Shown: in pieces, positions 47,711 to 59,869 of the stretch
How positions within the stretch are numbered: the stretch's first letter is position 1
Layout of the letters: every line of letters starts with the position of its first letter
NCBI GenBank assembly: GCA_900074885.1
Contig: FJUW01000066.1
Span: forward strand, 116,699 to 180,698
Reading direction: 5' to 3'
DNA: 64,000 nucleotides
Source: Rhynchosporium graminicola
Lineage: Eukaryota > Ascomycota > Leotiomycetes > Helotiales > Ploettnerulaceae
Notes under the pieces: generated by a model
The model's input: only the letters and a program-made list of their open reading frames with translations
Database searches by the model: none
Told to the model about the DNA's origin: nothing
Translations under genes and position numbers: made by a program

Positions 47711-50700
47711 ATCGCAGTTGACCATGGTCTGCGAAGAAACACACATTATGCCACCTTGTGCACCGAGAAATCCCTTTTCCTCGCTGCCAGGCTCTGTCGC
47801 TCTAACTTAAGCTCAGAGGCGACGACATGACGAGTCTGGTCCACAGACTTGGAATTAGATGCAAGAATAGAGGACCTGAAGCGCAAGGCTCGGTATAAGG
47901 GAAAATTGTCGAAGGCTTCATGCCCAAGGAAGCCATGGCTACTTCAACCAAGAAGTTGCGCAATAGTCCTGGCAGCGCCGATGTGCATGCCGAGCTCCAA
48001 GATAGAATCTGGTACGTTCTTCGCCTTCTTCGCACAAATCATCAAGTTCATTTTTGGCGTCTCGAGGAAGGAAAGCAATAGTGATCAAGAATGAGATCAT
48101 ATATCAAGCACGACTCAAATTGAGGTGTATTTCCCGAATTTGAGAAATATATGCGTCCCAAAAGGACGAACCACAACACGATCACAATCACTACCACACT
48201 CGTAAAAAACTTGCGGCAGCCCAATCAAGTCGAATTCAAGCAGCAGAAGGGGTTTTCCAGTGAAAATAGAACCAATAGCAAGAGTTGGAAGGATCAGAGG
48301 GGACTTGGGAAACTCCAGAGACTTCCAGCAGTGGCAGAAGGAACTCATTCGTGGCTATAGACCGCTCAGCAATGATCACGGAATCGCTTGTTGCAGCCAA
48401 GATCGATTCGACGGAATAGTCTACCGCAAAGTCCCAACGTGAGGATGCCGAGGTTCCAGTTGTATCGTGCGTATGGATGCGGGCTTGAAAGAATCCGATG
48501 CCGCATATTCGAAGCAGCCATGGCATCAAAACATATCTCGAGGAGAGGTGGTGGTGATTTAGTGAGTTAAATTTTTGCTCTTTCCTTTTTCGAAGTTCTT
48601 TGCGCAGTCTACATATCGACCCCAGCTTCTTCTTTTTGGAGACTCTTTCCCCTGGAGGTAATACCCCGAGGAGATGAGATTGCCTGATTCCTTGCCTTTA
48701 TTCATGAACGTCTTCCCGTCAAGGCATCCCGGAGGGAATCGAGTATATCCAACTCTGCTTCGCATGCTTCCAAGCACACCAGCTCCTTCAACTTTGTAAG
48801 GGGCATTGTCCCTTTTCAGCTTCTTCCGTACGAAAATTCCTATTCGGTAGTCTTAATTTGGCCTTCGAATGTATGAAGAAACTTGAAAAATACTCTGCCT
48901 TAAGCCAAGTTGTCTTGCCCATGGAATATCTTGACGGTTATCTCAGTAAGTTGCTGGCGAGGAAGTAGTAAAGCCGCCATCTATGTTCGGAGTCTCGTGC
49001 TGTACCACATTTGGTATCTGTCTTCCTGAGCGCAGAGCTTTCGTCTTGACCGTTAGTCGCAATATTGTCATTTACACGATGGCCTGGTAGGGTCTTTTCA
49101 GTATATATTAGCATTTGTCCGGTATAGGATGGATTCTATTTGCTCGCTGTGCTTCGGTGTTATATTTGTATCAATGACGGTTGTTTTCCGAGATACAAGT
49201 TGGTATCTAGGATACGGTTATAGGTCTTTGGGTACTCCAAGTAGAAAACTCCGGCACCTCGCCATCAATAATCACAAGAATGGGTGCTCACTCTTCATCC
49301 ACTATCTCATTCACCCACACAATATTCCTGGATTCAAGCATCACCCCCACACGAACTACGTCTGACAAACTCGCAGGCAAACTGCAAAGATGAATCACCT
49401 CCTACTTCTATGTTGCCAATTTTCACGAAGGCTGGAGAGATTGTTCGTGGTGTTGTCAGAGGCTAGGTAAGCACACAAACATTCTCCCGTTCCATGAATG
49501 CCCAAAATATTTCAATAACGGTAGATGTACCTCGCTGTCGAGGGATGAGAACGAGATTTCCCTGTCGCACCAGCGTGAAAGTAATATGATTGGATCTCCG
49601 ACTGACGATTTGAATATAGGGTGGAGGACTTTGTTCGCGCTGCTGGTGTTGCTAAAGAGAGAGTGGACTGGTAGGGAACAATGAGAGCGGATAGGAGGAT
49701 GCTGAGGGAGATTATTGCTTGCTTTGCTCGTCGGACGCAGCTGTCAAGTACACACAAGTTTATTTGCCTCTCGAGCCCGAGAAGGATTTCCGGGAAAGAG
49801 GGTAGACCTCTCTGATTGGATCTGGAAGGAGTTTCAATATAACAAGAAACTGCAATAACCCCTACATTTTTTCATTGTTTTCGTGTCAGAAGTTTAATGC
49901 GCCGCTGTTTCCATTCCAAGCACAAGTCTCTGTGTCTTTTGTGAAAAGTGCTTCAGCATTCAGTGAGATCCACCATGACGCAGAAATACGGCATGTGCAA
50001 ACCTTTGCGCGAATCGGAACAATTAATCCTGACCCCAAAACATAAGACCTAGCTTTCTCCCCTCTGTTTCCGAAGCTAGCTGATCTTGTGCTCGTCTTCC
50101 ATCAGAATCTAATTTCACCGAACCAAGTCGATCTCCCTTGAGGACTATTTCTTCGCAGCTAATTCATCATAAATTCAGCAGGGCAAAATCTTACCAGCTC
50201 TTTAGCACTACAATTTACTTAAGTTAAATGCGACAGCAATTTCACGATTTGTTATCTCTGATTCTATGTGACGTTGTGACTGGGGGTGACCAGAGCGTGG
50301 GAAAGAAGTCTCGAAAATTTAAAGACACAAGTCTTGGTATCATAAGGTGAGCTATCGCTACATGGAAAATCAGACCGCGCTGCCTCGAGGATGTTTTAAT
50401 CCACGATACGTCAGTGAATGCAGAGGGATTCGCAGATATTTGTGAAATTGGGAAGAAAGAAAATGCCTCGTTGGGCTGCAAGAGGAATTCTCTTCACTCT
50501 GGCGAGCGCAGGATATTACATCGTTGGAACATGCCAGAGCGAGCACCCACGTCAGCGTGATCATAGTGCCGTGTCATGATTTATGACCAAAGCGGTTTGT
50601 TCGCGAATCAGCTCATTACCAGGATCTACGCCCACGTGTACAGAAACGACATTTTCGGTATAACGGGAAATGAGTTGGTCCATTTAAGACGTTGAGGTTC

Positions 50701-51537
50701 GTCCCCTAATCATGATCAAGCTGGGGTTCAGTTCTGGCTTGGCGCAACCATGCTGGCGTGAAGCGGTTAGAGAAGCTAGGATGTTGAGGTTGCAGAAAAT
50801 GCTCAGTGGCCATCAAAGTGGCATTTGATCTGCTGTCTGATAGCTGGCCAGACATGAATTTCAGATGTATTACTGAGCAGATACGTGGCTATTCTAAAAC
50901 CTTCCTGGTCGGGCTGGTAATACCACTACCCCGCCATGCCCCACAATGCTCGCTTAATCTTCTTCGAAAGTAAATAAAGATCTGCAGGATAGTACACATA
51001 CAGGATGCTGCTATGAAATTTATGACGGCAAAAATTTGTTGGATTATGTCGAAAAAAAAATTGATTCCAAGTACTAGCTGATTCGCAGACCTCCATCTGT
51101 ACACATGCCGTACAGTAGCTGCTCATTATTCATTCTTAACTCTCCAGTGCAAATCACTGACTGATTAACTCCGGTAGCCAAAGACCGACTGCAAGAAAAG
51201 AAAATTCGGAAATTCAAAAAGAAAACCCTACAGAAAATTTTGGTAGCTCTTACGCAAAAAAGGAACACAGACTCCAGCAGATTAACCATGGCTGACTCCT
51301 AATGTTGCTCAGAAACTCGCTGACTTGTTATTCAAAAACGCGTGCAAGAAAAGAAAGTCTCCCAAAATATCCAAATCTCGATCATCTTCCTGACTTTTCG
51401 ACTTTTTGACGGTCTGAAGGCAAGATTCTCAGCCTTTTTCTACTTAGCAATTTAGGCTGGTTCGATTTTGGCTCCAGCTTCTAGTCTTATGTTCAACATC
51501 AGCATCGGAATTGGCGAATTATATGTCTCCTTAACGG
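47711..51537. other. intergenic, no supported gene
   Basis: About 3.8 kb of normal composition. Only short frames occur (for example 49129-49365 +, 50242-50481 -), none with a recognised motif or credible splicing. No tRNA, repeat array or transposon edge was seen. Confidence 0.45.
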
Positions 51538-52219
51538 TCATGTACCTTTTTTGACAGGGCTGTCTTTCAATACAACATAAGAAGCTGTTCCTCCATTCTT
51601 AGTAGGCCAAACACTTTTTTCTCCAGCCCGACGTCGCTTTTGACCAGTCGCTTGTGGTAAGTTAGCATTTTGAGTAATAAAGGTAAGCCATAGTTCGAAA
51701 CGGGAGACAATAAAAATATAGCTGCCTACCATTTGTGAAACCCTTACTCCTAACTTCTTCAACGTCTCTATCATATGCAATCCCATCACTTTTGTACTCT
51801 CTTGGGGTTACTGGTCTCAAACTTGAGAAATTTGGGTGGCCAGGTCGAATAGTCGGTGGTTGTTGGTTTTGGCTGCTGGTGGCACTCAAGCTCTCGGTCT
51901 CCAGGTTATTGGTGCGCTCCTCTTGTGCCTCTATGTTTCGCATGAAACGTTTCCATCCCTGGTTGAATGCTATTTGAATGAATGCTTGGAGGATTTCTGG
52001 TTCGGAAGCCGTCATCTGGAAATCTGGAATTTGGAAGGCGGGCTGGTGTTTAAGGACTGCGACATCCTAGAAATGGTAAAGTTAGCAAGAAATTACTGTA
52101 AGGGTTTGTAAATCTTTCTCAGAGAGCCATATCCTCAGTGCTCGTCAAGATCGCTGCATATTGCTACTTACAATATTCCGTAGAACTTCGACTAAAGTCG
52201 CATTCCTAGGTTCTGCCAT
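51538..52219 (-). CDS. small hypothetical protein, three exons
   Basis: Exons 52219-52172, 52066-51730 and 51650-51538 join in frame to 165 residues. Both introns are good fungal introns (GTAAGT...TTTCTAG, 105 bp; GTAGGC...GCTAAC...CACAAG, 79 bp), the second with a branch site close to the acceptor. The protein starts MAEPRNATLVEVLRN, has a glutamine/serine-rich middle (SATSSQNQQPP) and a short basic patch (QKRRRAGEKS). It has no signal peptide, membrane segment or domain that I recognise. It lies 0.3 kb from the RIP-mutated transposon block, so it may be a fast-evolving or lineage-specific gene. The three-way frame agreement is the main evidence. Confidence 0.6.
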
Positions 52220-52560
52220 GATATCGATGCATAAGCTTCGCAGACGTGTGAAAGCGGCTCAAGAAGTAGAAGAAATAATATCGAGTATTTCGATTCGAGA
52301 ACTTGCAAAATTCTTCAAAGAGTCTGAGTCTCAATGAATAGCAGCTACTATGTTCGAGAAAAGTACTATACATAGAGACAAAGCAATTATTCGAGGTGTA
52401 GGAAAGTACTAGCTTCGACGCGGATACGCTAGGCCCCGCGCGACCTAGAAGAAACTAGTGTTATGCAGGTACTATATGGCGGTAGATAACGAGTGGGTGT
52501 CTCATCTGAGATTTTAGCGTTTTTTCACGGGAAAAACCTAGGAATATCAGAATATTCAAT
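52220..52560. other. boundary of gene island and right transposon block
   Basis: Composition shifts from mixed to TpA-saturated at about 52540-52570 (after GGGAAAAACCTAGG). No target duplication or terminal repeat could be recognised at the boundary. Confidence 0.55.
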
Positions 52561-53039
52561 TATTAATAACTACTAATATAAATAACTATAGTTTTTAGAT
52601 ATATACCTTATAGATATCCTAGATAATAGATATTAATATTTTAGAAAGATATAAAAGGTTAAAGTAATAGTCGAAGACGAGTTTCCTTTACTACTACTTC
52701 AACTTAACTCTATAAAGCACGTGTCTACGCAGTAGTATATAGTAATACCTTCTAGTAATAGTAAAAGCCTTATAATCTTTATTTCCCTACTTTAGAAACT
52801 TAATTCTAGGAAAGTCTAAAATATAAATTTTCTAGTAGATAGAGCTATATATAGTAATACCTAATAGTGATATATAAAGTCTCTATTTTATTCTTAGAAT
52901 CTTTCCTAATTATTCTTCTAATACCTTAAAGCTAACTTAATATACTTAACCTTAAGTATCGTGATAGGTTATACTCTACTAGACTTTAATTATCTAGCGA
53001 TAACTACTACTTTAATAGATATACCTAAAGAGAGAGATC

Positions 53040-54069
53040 ACTAAGAAAGCTAAAATCTCTTAAGAAGATAGAATACTAGCGATATACTAATAATAAAGAT
53101 AAAAGGGACTAGGAGATCTCTATTATTAAAGATAAATCTTACTCTATAGTTATTAAGCGAGAGCTTTTTCTAGTTAATAAAGTGTAATTTCACTAGGATA
53201 AAGTAGATATCCGTAATAAGGAGGTAAAGGAGTAAGAGAAAGTTAAGGGGATATTTAGTATTAACCTAGGGAATACTATTAGAAAGACTCTAATCTTAGT
53301 CTACTTTATCGAAGTACCTCTAGTAAAACTAATACTTATTAGTAATCCTACTAAAGTCGATCTAGATCTATTAATACCTTTCCCTACCTCTTAGTTTATT
53401 AATATATTTATTCGCTAAGCTCTAGAGAATAAGAAGATTCTATTTATAAGAGATTATAAAGATATTATTAGTAGGGAACTTATCTTAGATAGTACTCGGG
53501 AGTACTATATTAGGATATAGGAAGATAGCCTACTTACTTAAGAAGATATTTCTAGCGAGAGTATTATACTCTAATATATTATTAATCCTTAACTAGTAAA
53601 GGTTAGTAAATAGCTTCCTCTTCCTATTTATATTATAGTTCTGCGGAAAGAGAAAGTCAAAGAGGGGAATAGGAAGAAAAAGAGGTATAAGAGAGGAGAG
53701 TTAATACTAAATATAGAGCCTAGGGAGAAAAGGAGATAGAAAGTAAGTTTATAAGCTATAGTAGTAAAAAGAGTTCTTACTAGAGTAAAGTTAGAAGTAA
53801 TAAAGAAAGTAATAGTTAAAATAGAGAAAGTTATAAAGATAGAGAAAGCTATAAAGGAAGAGATCTAGACTAAAGATATTAAAGATAAGAAGGAGATATA
53901 AATTAAAAATATAGAAGCTAAAGAAGATTAGGATATAGGTTTAATAGAAGAAGAAGATAATAATAGCTTAGACCTAGACCTTTCTAATCTAGTATTAGTT
54001 TCTACCGGAGTTACTATAATAAGAAGTTCAGGGAGAACTATTAAGATACTAGCGAAGTTAAAGGAATAA
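53040..54069 (+). pseudogene. degraded ORF, highly charged C-terminus (unknown)
   Basis: A readable plus-strand frame with scattered TAG/TAA stops and a final TAA at 54067-54069. The middle reads IFSINLGNTIRKTLILVYF and the C-terminal third is lysine/glutamate-rich with an acidic stretch (GLIEEEDNNSLDLDLSNL). No domain is recognised. It could be a DNA-binding or structural partner of the integrase-type protein on the other strand. Start unknown. Confidence 0.4.
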
Positions 54070-54261
54070 GTTTTATTATATAGTTTATTTTATTTATTTT
54101 ATTTAGTATATCTTTAATAGTAATACTAGATAGTAATATATTAGTTAATAAGAAGTTATTAAATAGAAAAAAAAAATAGTAAATAGAAAATCAAATAAAA
54201 AACTTTTTAATAAAGAAGACTTTTTAATAGTAATAGTAGATAGTAATATAATAACTTTAGA

Positions 54262-55600
54262 AATATAATCTAGAGCTTATCTCTAGTATCTCTATTACTC
54301 TTATTATCTGAACTACTCTCTCTTTTAAAGTCCTTCTTATTAGCTAAGTTTACTAGAGTATTATATTAACCTACTGGAATTTCAATTCTAGTAGTAATAA
54401 ACTCTACCTCTATTACCTCTAATATCTGAACTCCCTTTAAATATCTCTCTTTTAGTTTAATAACTTCTCTAGTAAGTTCCTGAATATAAAGCTCTTCTCT
54501 TAAGAGTATATAGACTTACTTATAAAGCTAATCTGAACTAGAAGTAAGATTCTCTAAATTATACTTAATACTATAACTCTAAATTACTCCTTTATATATC
54601 TCTTATACTCTAGGAGTTAAAAACCCCTAATTATTATACTATTTGAACTTCTTCTTATACTCTTTTAAGAGATATAGATTAGCTAGCTAGGTATAGTTTT
54701 TTATACCTTATTTAGAGTATAAATAGAGTTCTATAGGAGATCGGCCAGATAGTAGGTAGTCCTCTCGAGACTTTTACTTTCAGATTAGTATTTTATTATA
54801 AATAGTAATTATTTATCGAAATAACCTCCTTAATTACTCTATATATAAGAACTACAATACTATTATATTATATTTAGACTTATTAAATAGATTTCTCTTC
54901 TTCAAATCCCTAAAGTACTCTATCTACTGATTTATAAACTAGTTAATTAGAGTCCTTTAGAATCTCTTAATTCTCTAGTTTCTTATTAATATACTAAAAG
55001 CTAGTGCTTTAGTAATAGTAATATCAGGCTTTTCCTTCTATTTAAACCGGAATTATATAGCTCCTAATAACTTAGTCTCTTTCCCCTTATCTGTACGTAT
55101 AGCTTTTAGAAACCTAAACTCTTTTACTATATAAAGATAGAATCTACTAACTATAATTTGAGTTCTATTAGAAATACTAATAAAGAAGCTAAAGATACGG
55201 CGACTATAGCTATCCATAGTACTATAGATCTGAAAGCTAAAGCGAGAGAGATTATTATACCTATTAATAGACTAAATTCTATTTAGACCTTTAACTATAA
55301 ACCTTCGACGGAGCCTTAGGGCATTAAGTAACCTTACTTATATAGTAATAAGATCTAGTTAGAGAAGTAGATCCCGTATAATATACTTTAGTAGAGTTAT
55401 TTAGTAATAAACTCTCAAATAGGTAGTAACTTTTCAGTACCTTAATTATATAAGAAGAGTATTCTTCATATTAAAGTATAATATGAGAAGTATACTATAA
55501 AAGCTCTAGTATAACTTCTAGAGCTTTATTCCTATAAGAGAGGTGGAGGTAAGCGCGGATCCGTCGAAATTACTAATCTTATAGCTTAGGGAACCCCTTG
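54262..55600 (-). pseudogene. integrase-core (DDE/rve-like) protein relic
   Basis: Read on the minus strand, with RIP-type stops. Recognisable blocks: NLSRFSFQIYSTMDSYSRR (about 55270-55210), whose aspartate in MDSYSRR is the first catalytic residue; FLKAIRTDKGKET (about 55110-55075) with the second aspartate; and RIKRF (about 54960), where family members have RIE, so the catalytic glutamate reads lysine, a GAG to AAG change. This resembles the fungal proteins usually annotated only as integrase core domain, which are distinct from copia and gypsy integrases. The C-terminal part (EELYIQELTREVIKLKERYL) is helical. No RT is associated with it. Confidence 0.6.
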
Positions 55601-55836
55601 AATTCTACTAAATAACGAAGTATATTCTTATGCTTTATATTATTATTATATAATTAAGAAACCTTATTCAAAAGTCTCTTATTTACTAAGTATTCATTTA
55701 GCTTTTAAGGAGTATCTCCCTAAAGCTTCAACTTTCTTTAGAAAGTTACTTTTCTATCTTTTATATTAGTATAAAAATCTTAGATTATTAGAATAGACTT
55801 ACGAGATAGTTAATCCTTCCTTTAATATAATTCTTC

Positions 55837-56202
55837 TGTCACGAACTAGTATAGTTCTTGGCACTAAAACCGTCCTGGCACCAGAATACTAATAGTACTA
55901 CCTTACTAGCTGTAGGTGATCCAGGATCACGTGATATGCTAGACTGCTAGACAGGTCGCGAGAGCTTATACGCTCTGTAAGACGGTCTTATATAGCTAGT
56001 ATAAGGAAACGAAGATTCTATAAAAGACTAGTACTTCTGCTATTAGATAGGAGCTTCGTACTTAAATTCATATAGTAATTAATACTTACTTATAACGTTT
56101 TAATTCTAATTAAGAACTGAACTTCTTATTTACTTTACTTTATAGCTAATACTAACTAACGAGCTTATATACCGTATATTAGTTAGAACTAGGAATATTA
56201 TA
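55837..56202 (+). repeat. chromo-A 5' LTR
   Basis: 366 bp from TGTCACGAACTAG to GGAATATTATA. It is the best-preserved LTR of the family and keeps GGATCACGTGAT (CACGTG at 55928-55933). It shares its length with the chromo-B LTR. Confidence 0.92.
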
Positions 56203-56299
56203 CTTTAAGTACTATATTTGAAGTATTATTAGTAAGAATAAAATAGCTCCTAAAGAAGGATTAGTTATAAGAGAAAGATCTTAAGTTAGTAAGATAAAG

Positions 56300-58817
56300 A
56301 AGACTAATAAAGTTACTCTACCTCGAGTTAACTTACTTAATATTTATTATAGAAACTATAATAACTTAAGATAATTTATCCTTTAGTATTAAAAACACCT
56401 CGCTTTTAATAGAGATAAATTCGAAGCGGACTTTCTTAAAGTCTTATAAATTATTTTATTACTCTATAATATTATAGCTTATTAGATAGAACTAGCCTTA
56501 AGTAATTACTTAGTTAATTAATACTTAACTAGAGCTTATTCTATCGCTATAACCGAAAAAAGTCGGGTTATCTTTCGAACTATTATAAGCTTTATTACTA
56601 CTATTAAGAGAGTCTTTAGAGAATCTAATAAGAAAGAATAAGCCGAGATACACTTACTCGGAATTCGATAGCGAGGATCTATTTACGAATATACTACTAA
56701 GTTCTACTATTACTTTATATAATTAGACTAGACGGATAGTAGATTAAGAGTCTAATACTACTAAGGCTTTAAGGATTATATTAAGAATAAGCTCTCTAGG
56801 ACTAATAAACTAGATAACTTAGAGGACTTAATTAAATCGTTTATTACTATTAATAAACGAATCTAGGAATAAGCGAAAGAGAAAGGAAAGTATTTTATAC
56901 TTACTTACTTCTAGAAACCTTAATTTCTATAATAATATAGTAAATATCAGGGAAATTTCTAACTTTACTTAAATAATAAATATAATTATTATAATCTAAT
57001 AGAAATAGATAGAGTAGAAAGAGGATCTAAGGGCTAAGCTAAGAAAGATAAACGTCGAGAGAAGGGCTTATATTATACGTATAGTAAGCTAGGATACTTT
57101 ACTTATAATTATTCTTAGAAGAAGAAACTCTAGAATAAACCTAAGAGAGAATTCGGATTAGTAGAAAGGAAGCTAGAGTACTGAGAAGCTTCTAGCGTAG
57201 AATAGAGTTCGTAGGACTTTATAGCTTATAAATCTAGCGAAGAATTCGAAGAGAACTTAATTAAACTTCTAGATAAAGACTAAGAAAGCTAAAGTATTAT
57301 AAATAAAAGAAACTATTTATATAATAATCTTCTATATAATAATAAGAATTAGACTCTTCGAAATCATAATAATAAAAGAAGAATATAAGACTATGTCTAT
57401 AATAGAATGAAATCCGATTTTATAGGATATTACTAAACTTATAATATATCTAACTAAGGTATAGATTATATCGTAGCTTATTACGATACTATTATTATTA
57501 TATTCTAAGTTAATACTAAGGATATCGAGAAATAACTAGATCGTTATATAGCTAACCTCGATAGAGAACTAGAACTAAAAGAATTTAAATAACTAGATTA
57601 GTTCTTTCGCGTAAAAGATACTTAAGCTATTATTAAGGAAATAAAAAGGAAATATTATTAGTAAAGAAGATAATACTTATTAGAACTAGCTACTTATTAG
57701 AGAATAGTATTAGATCTTATTTCAGAATAAGCTAATCTCTATTACTATATACTTTATACTTTAATTACTTATAAACTTAGCTTTAAGACTTAGTTAGACG
57801 AAATAATAAGAAGAATTATTAAAGAAGCATATGATTACTCTCTAATAGAACTATTATACTTAGAGCTTATTACTACTAGAGAGTTCGATTAATTAGTCCT
57901 ACTAGTTATAATAAATAATATTAAGATAAAAGCACTTATCGATTCAAGAGCTATAAGATACTTTATAAACTTAGCTTTTATCGAGAAATAGAATATTCCT
58001 ATTATTATAAACCGAAACTATACTATTTTATCTTATTAAATAGAAAAAGCGCCGGATTAGATAGATAAGTCCGCAGAAGAATAAGAGGAATAAAAATAGT
58101 TATTAATAGATATAAAGAAATACTCTACTTCGATATTATACTTATTAGATAATATAATATTATATTAGAAATATTATAGCTATATAATTATAATCTTAGT
58201 ATAAATTAAGTAACTAAAAGAGTTATATTTAGTAATTATAAATATAAATATAATTAATTAGCTAGTAAAAGAGAAGCTAGCGCTACCTCCTTAATAATAA
58301 CGCTAATAGACTCTAGCTAGTTAAGTCAGGTTCTTAGTTAGATAGAACTTAGGAATTATCTTAATTAGATAGACAATATTCGGAAATAGCTATTCGAACT
58401 ATATAAGAAGTTCTCGAAATTATTCGAGGATCTATAGAATATAAGAGCTCTACTTAAGTATAAACTCTAGGATTATAAGATAAACTTTAAGAATAAATTT
58501 ATACTTATTATAAAGAAACTTCGCTATTATAATTATAATATTATAAGGATACTTAAGAAGTATTAGAAGTTAGATATAAAGAAAAGATAGATTCGGAAAT
58601 CTAAGTTATTATATATTATTAATATACTAATAATTAAGAAAGTAGAAGATCTTAAGAGAGGATTATATAAAGATTATTAGATAATTAATAATAGAACTAT
58701 AAGAGATATATATCCTTTACTAAACGCGTAGTACTTAAAGGATAAGCTAGCTTGAGTAAAGTTATATATTAAGTTAGATTAACATAACGTATTTAATTTA
58801 ATCCGAATTAAGAAAAG
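56300..58817 (+). pseudogene. chromo-A gag, protease and RT start (relic)
   Basis: Gag spans about 56300-57180. A CCHC-type knuckle lies at about 57070-57115, where cysteines read as tyrosine or serine. The protease motif ALIDSGA reads ALIDSRA at about 57935-57960. The RT start has the region before the first catalytic aspartate at about 58700-58817, ending in the sequence NLIRIKKS broken by chromo-B. TAG/TAA stops are frequent. Confidence 0.75.
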
Positions 58818-59183
58818 TATAACGTTCCTAGTTCCGACTAGTACGCGGTATATAGGCTCGTCGATTAGTATTAGCTATAAAGTAAAGTAAATAAGAAGTT
58901 CGGTTCTTAATTAGAATTAAGATATTATAAGTAAGTATTAATTGCTATATAAATTTGAGTATAAAGCTCTTATCTAATAGCAGAAGTGCTAGTTTTACAT
59001 AGAATCTTCGTTTTCTTATACTAGCTATATAAGACTATCTTATAGAGCGTATAAGCTCTCGCGACCTATCTAGTAGTCTAGTATATCACGTGATCCTAGA
59101 TTACCTATAGCTAGTAGGGTAGTACTATTAGTATTCTAATATTAGAACGATTCTAGTACTAAGAACTATACTAGTTTATAATA
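58818..59183 (-). repeat. chromo-B 3' LTR
   Basis: 366 bp, the reverse complement of the chromo-A LTR. It begins TATAACGTTCC on the plus strand and ends CTAGTTTATAATA, where copy A has the complement of TGTCACGAACTAG. It retains ATCACGTGAT. Confidence 0.93.
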
Positions 59184-59197
59184 TTATCCTCCTTCTA
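59184..59197 (-). other. chromo-B polypurine tract
   Basis: On the minus strand TAGAAGGAGGATAA precedes the LTR directly, as required for plus-strand priming of a minus-oriented element. Confidence 0.75.
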
Positions 59198-59272
59198 TTT
59201 TAGCGTATCTCTACGCTTAAGTATACTTAAGGAAATATCGATAACTACTTATAGCTATCTTCTTCTTTTATT

Positions 59273-59824
59273 ATACCTCTTAAACGCTTAACTAAATAAG
59301 TCGATTATATTATACTTAGAAGATAAATAGAATTAAGTAATAAAATTATAATATTATATATTAAATATAAAAAAGTAGAATATAAAGAATATATATCGCT
59401 TTATAATCTGAAACTAATTAGATATAATTATTATACTTAATTAAATAAATCTTATAATATTCGTATAAGAAACTAGATACTTATAGCTTTTAAATAAGAA
59501 AGTCTAAATTCTTAAATCGAAAAATTAGAAGATAAGGAAGACTTAGCTATAGCTAAGTTCTATATACGAATTATAAAGTTAAAGAAATAGAAATATTTCT
59601 TATAAAAAAAGTAATAAAAGATAATTATTACTAATCTGAACTCGATACCTAAGCTCGATACTCTTAAAGCTCTAGAAAAGAAAGAAAAAGAGAAATAAGA
59701 AAGAGAAAAAGTACTTAAAAATACTAAGCTAATAGACGCGGAACTCTCTAGTTCTAATATCTCTATCGACCTCTCGTTCGATCTAATAATCGACTTTCTT
59801 TTCGATCTTGAAGATTTACTCTAA
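59273..59824 (+). pseudogene. antisense accessory ORF of chromo family (copy B)
   Basis: Plus-strand frame of 552 nt, opposite to the element's own pol and between polypurine tract/3' LTR and chromodomain. From ATA at 59273 (likely a former ATG) to TAA at 59822-59824 it has the same length as copy C (19872-20423). Internal stops are only TAA/TAG, all explainable as CAA/CAG or TGG changes. Protein features: IELSNKIII near the start, a conserved middle (KLEDKEDLAIAKFYIRIIKL), a K/E-rich coiled-coil-like stretch (LEKKEKEK...) and an acidic end (DFLFDLEDLL). No known domain is recognised. It is probably an element-encoded accessory protein. Confidence 0.62.
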
Positions 59825-59869
59825 GTAGATCTAGGTTTTATTAATAGAAATTAGCTAATAATATTAAGT

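Larger units (their letters stand above)
52561..55836. mobile_element. RIP-degraded element with two convergent ORFs, one a DDE integrase
   Basis: Between the island edge and the chromo-A LTR. A plus-strand coding-like region (about 53040-54069) and a minus-strand region (about 55600-54262) face each other with about 190 bp between their ends. The minus one encodes an integrase-core protein. No LTRs or terminal inverted repeats were found; the right end is probably cut by chromo-A. Stops are TAG/TAA as elsewhere in the RIP blocks. Whether the two frames belong to one element is inferred from their spacing only. Confidence 0.55.
55837..58817 (+). mobile_element. chromo-A gypsy element, 5' half, cut by chromo-B
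   Basis: 5' LTR (55837-56202), gag, protease and the beginning of RT on the plus strand. The body stops at 58817 in the RT, where chromo-B's LTR begins. The missing part should lie beyond chromo-B, outside the window. Same family as chromo-C. Heavily RIP-mutated. Confidence 0.87.
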
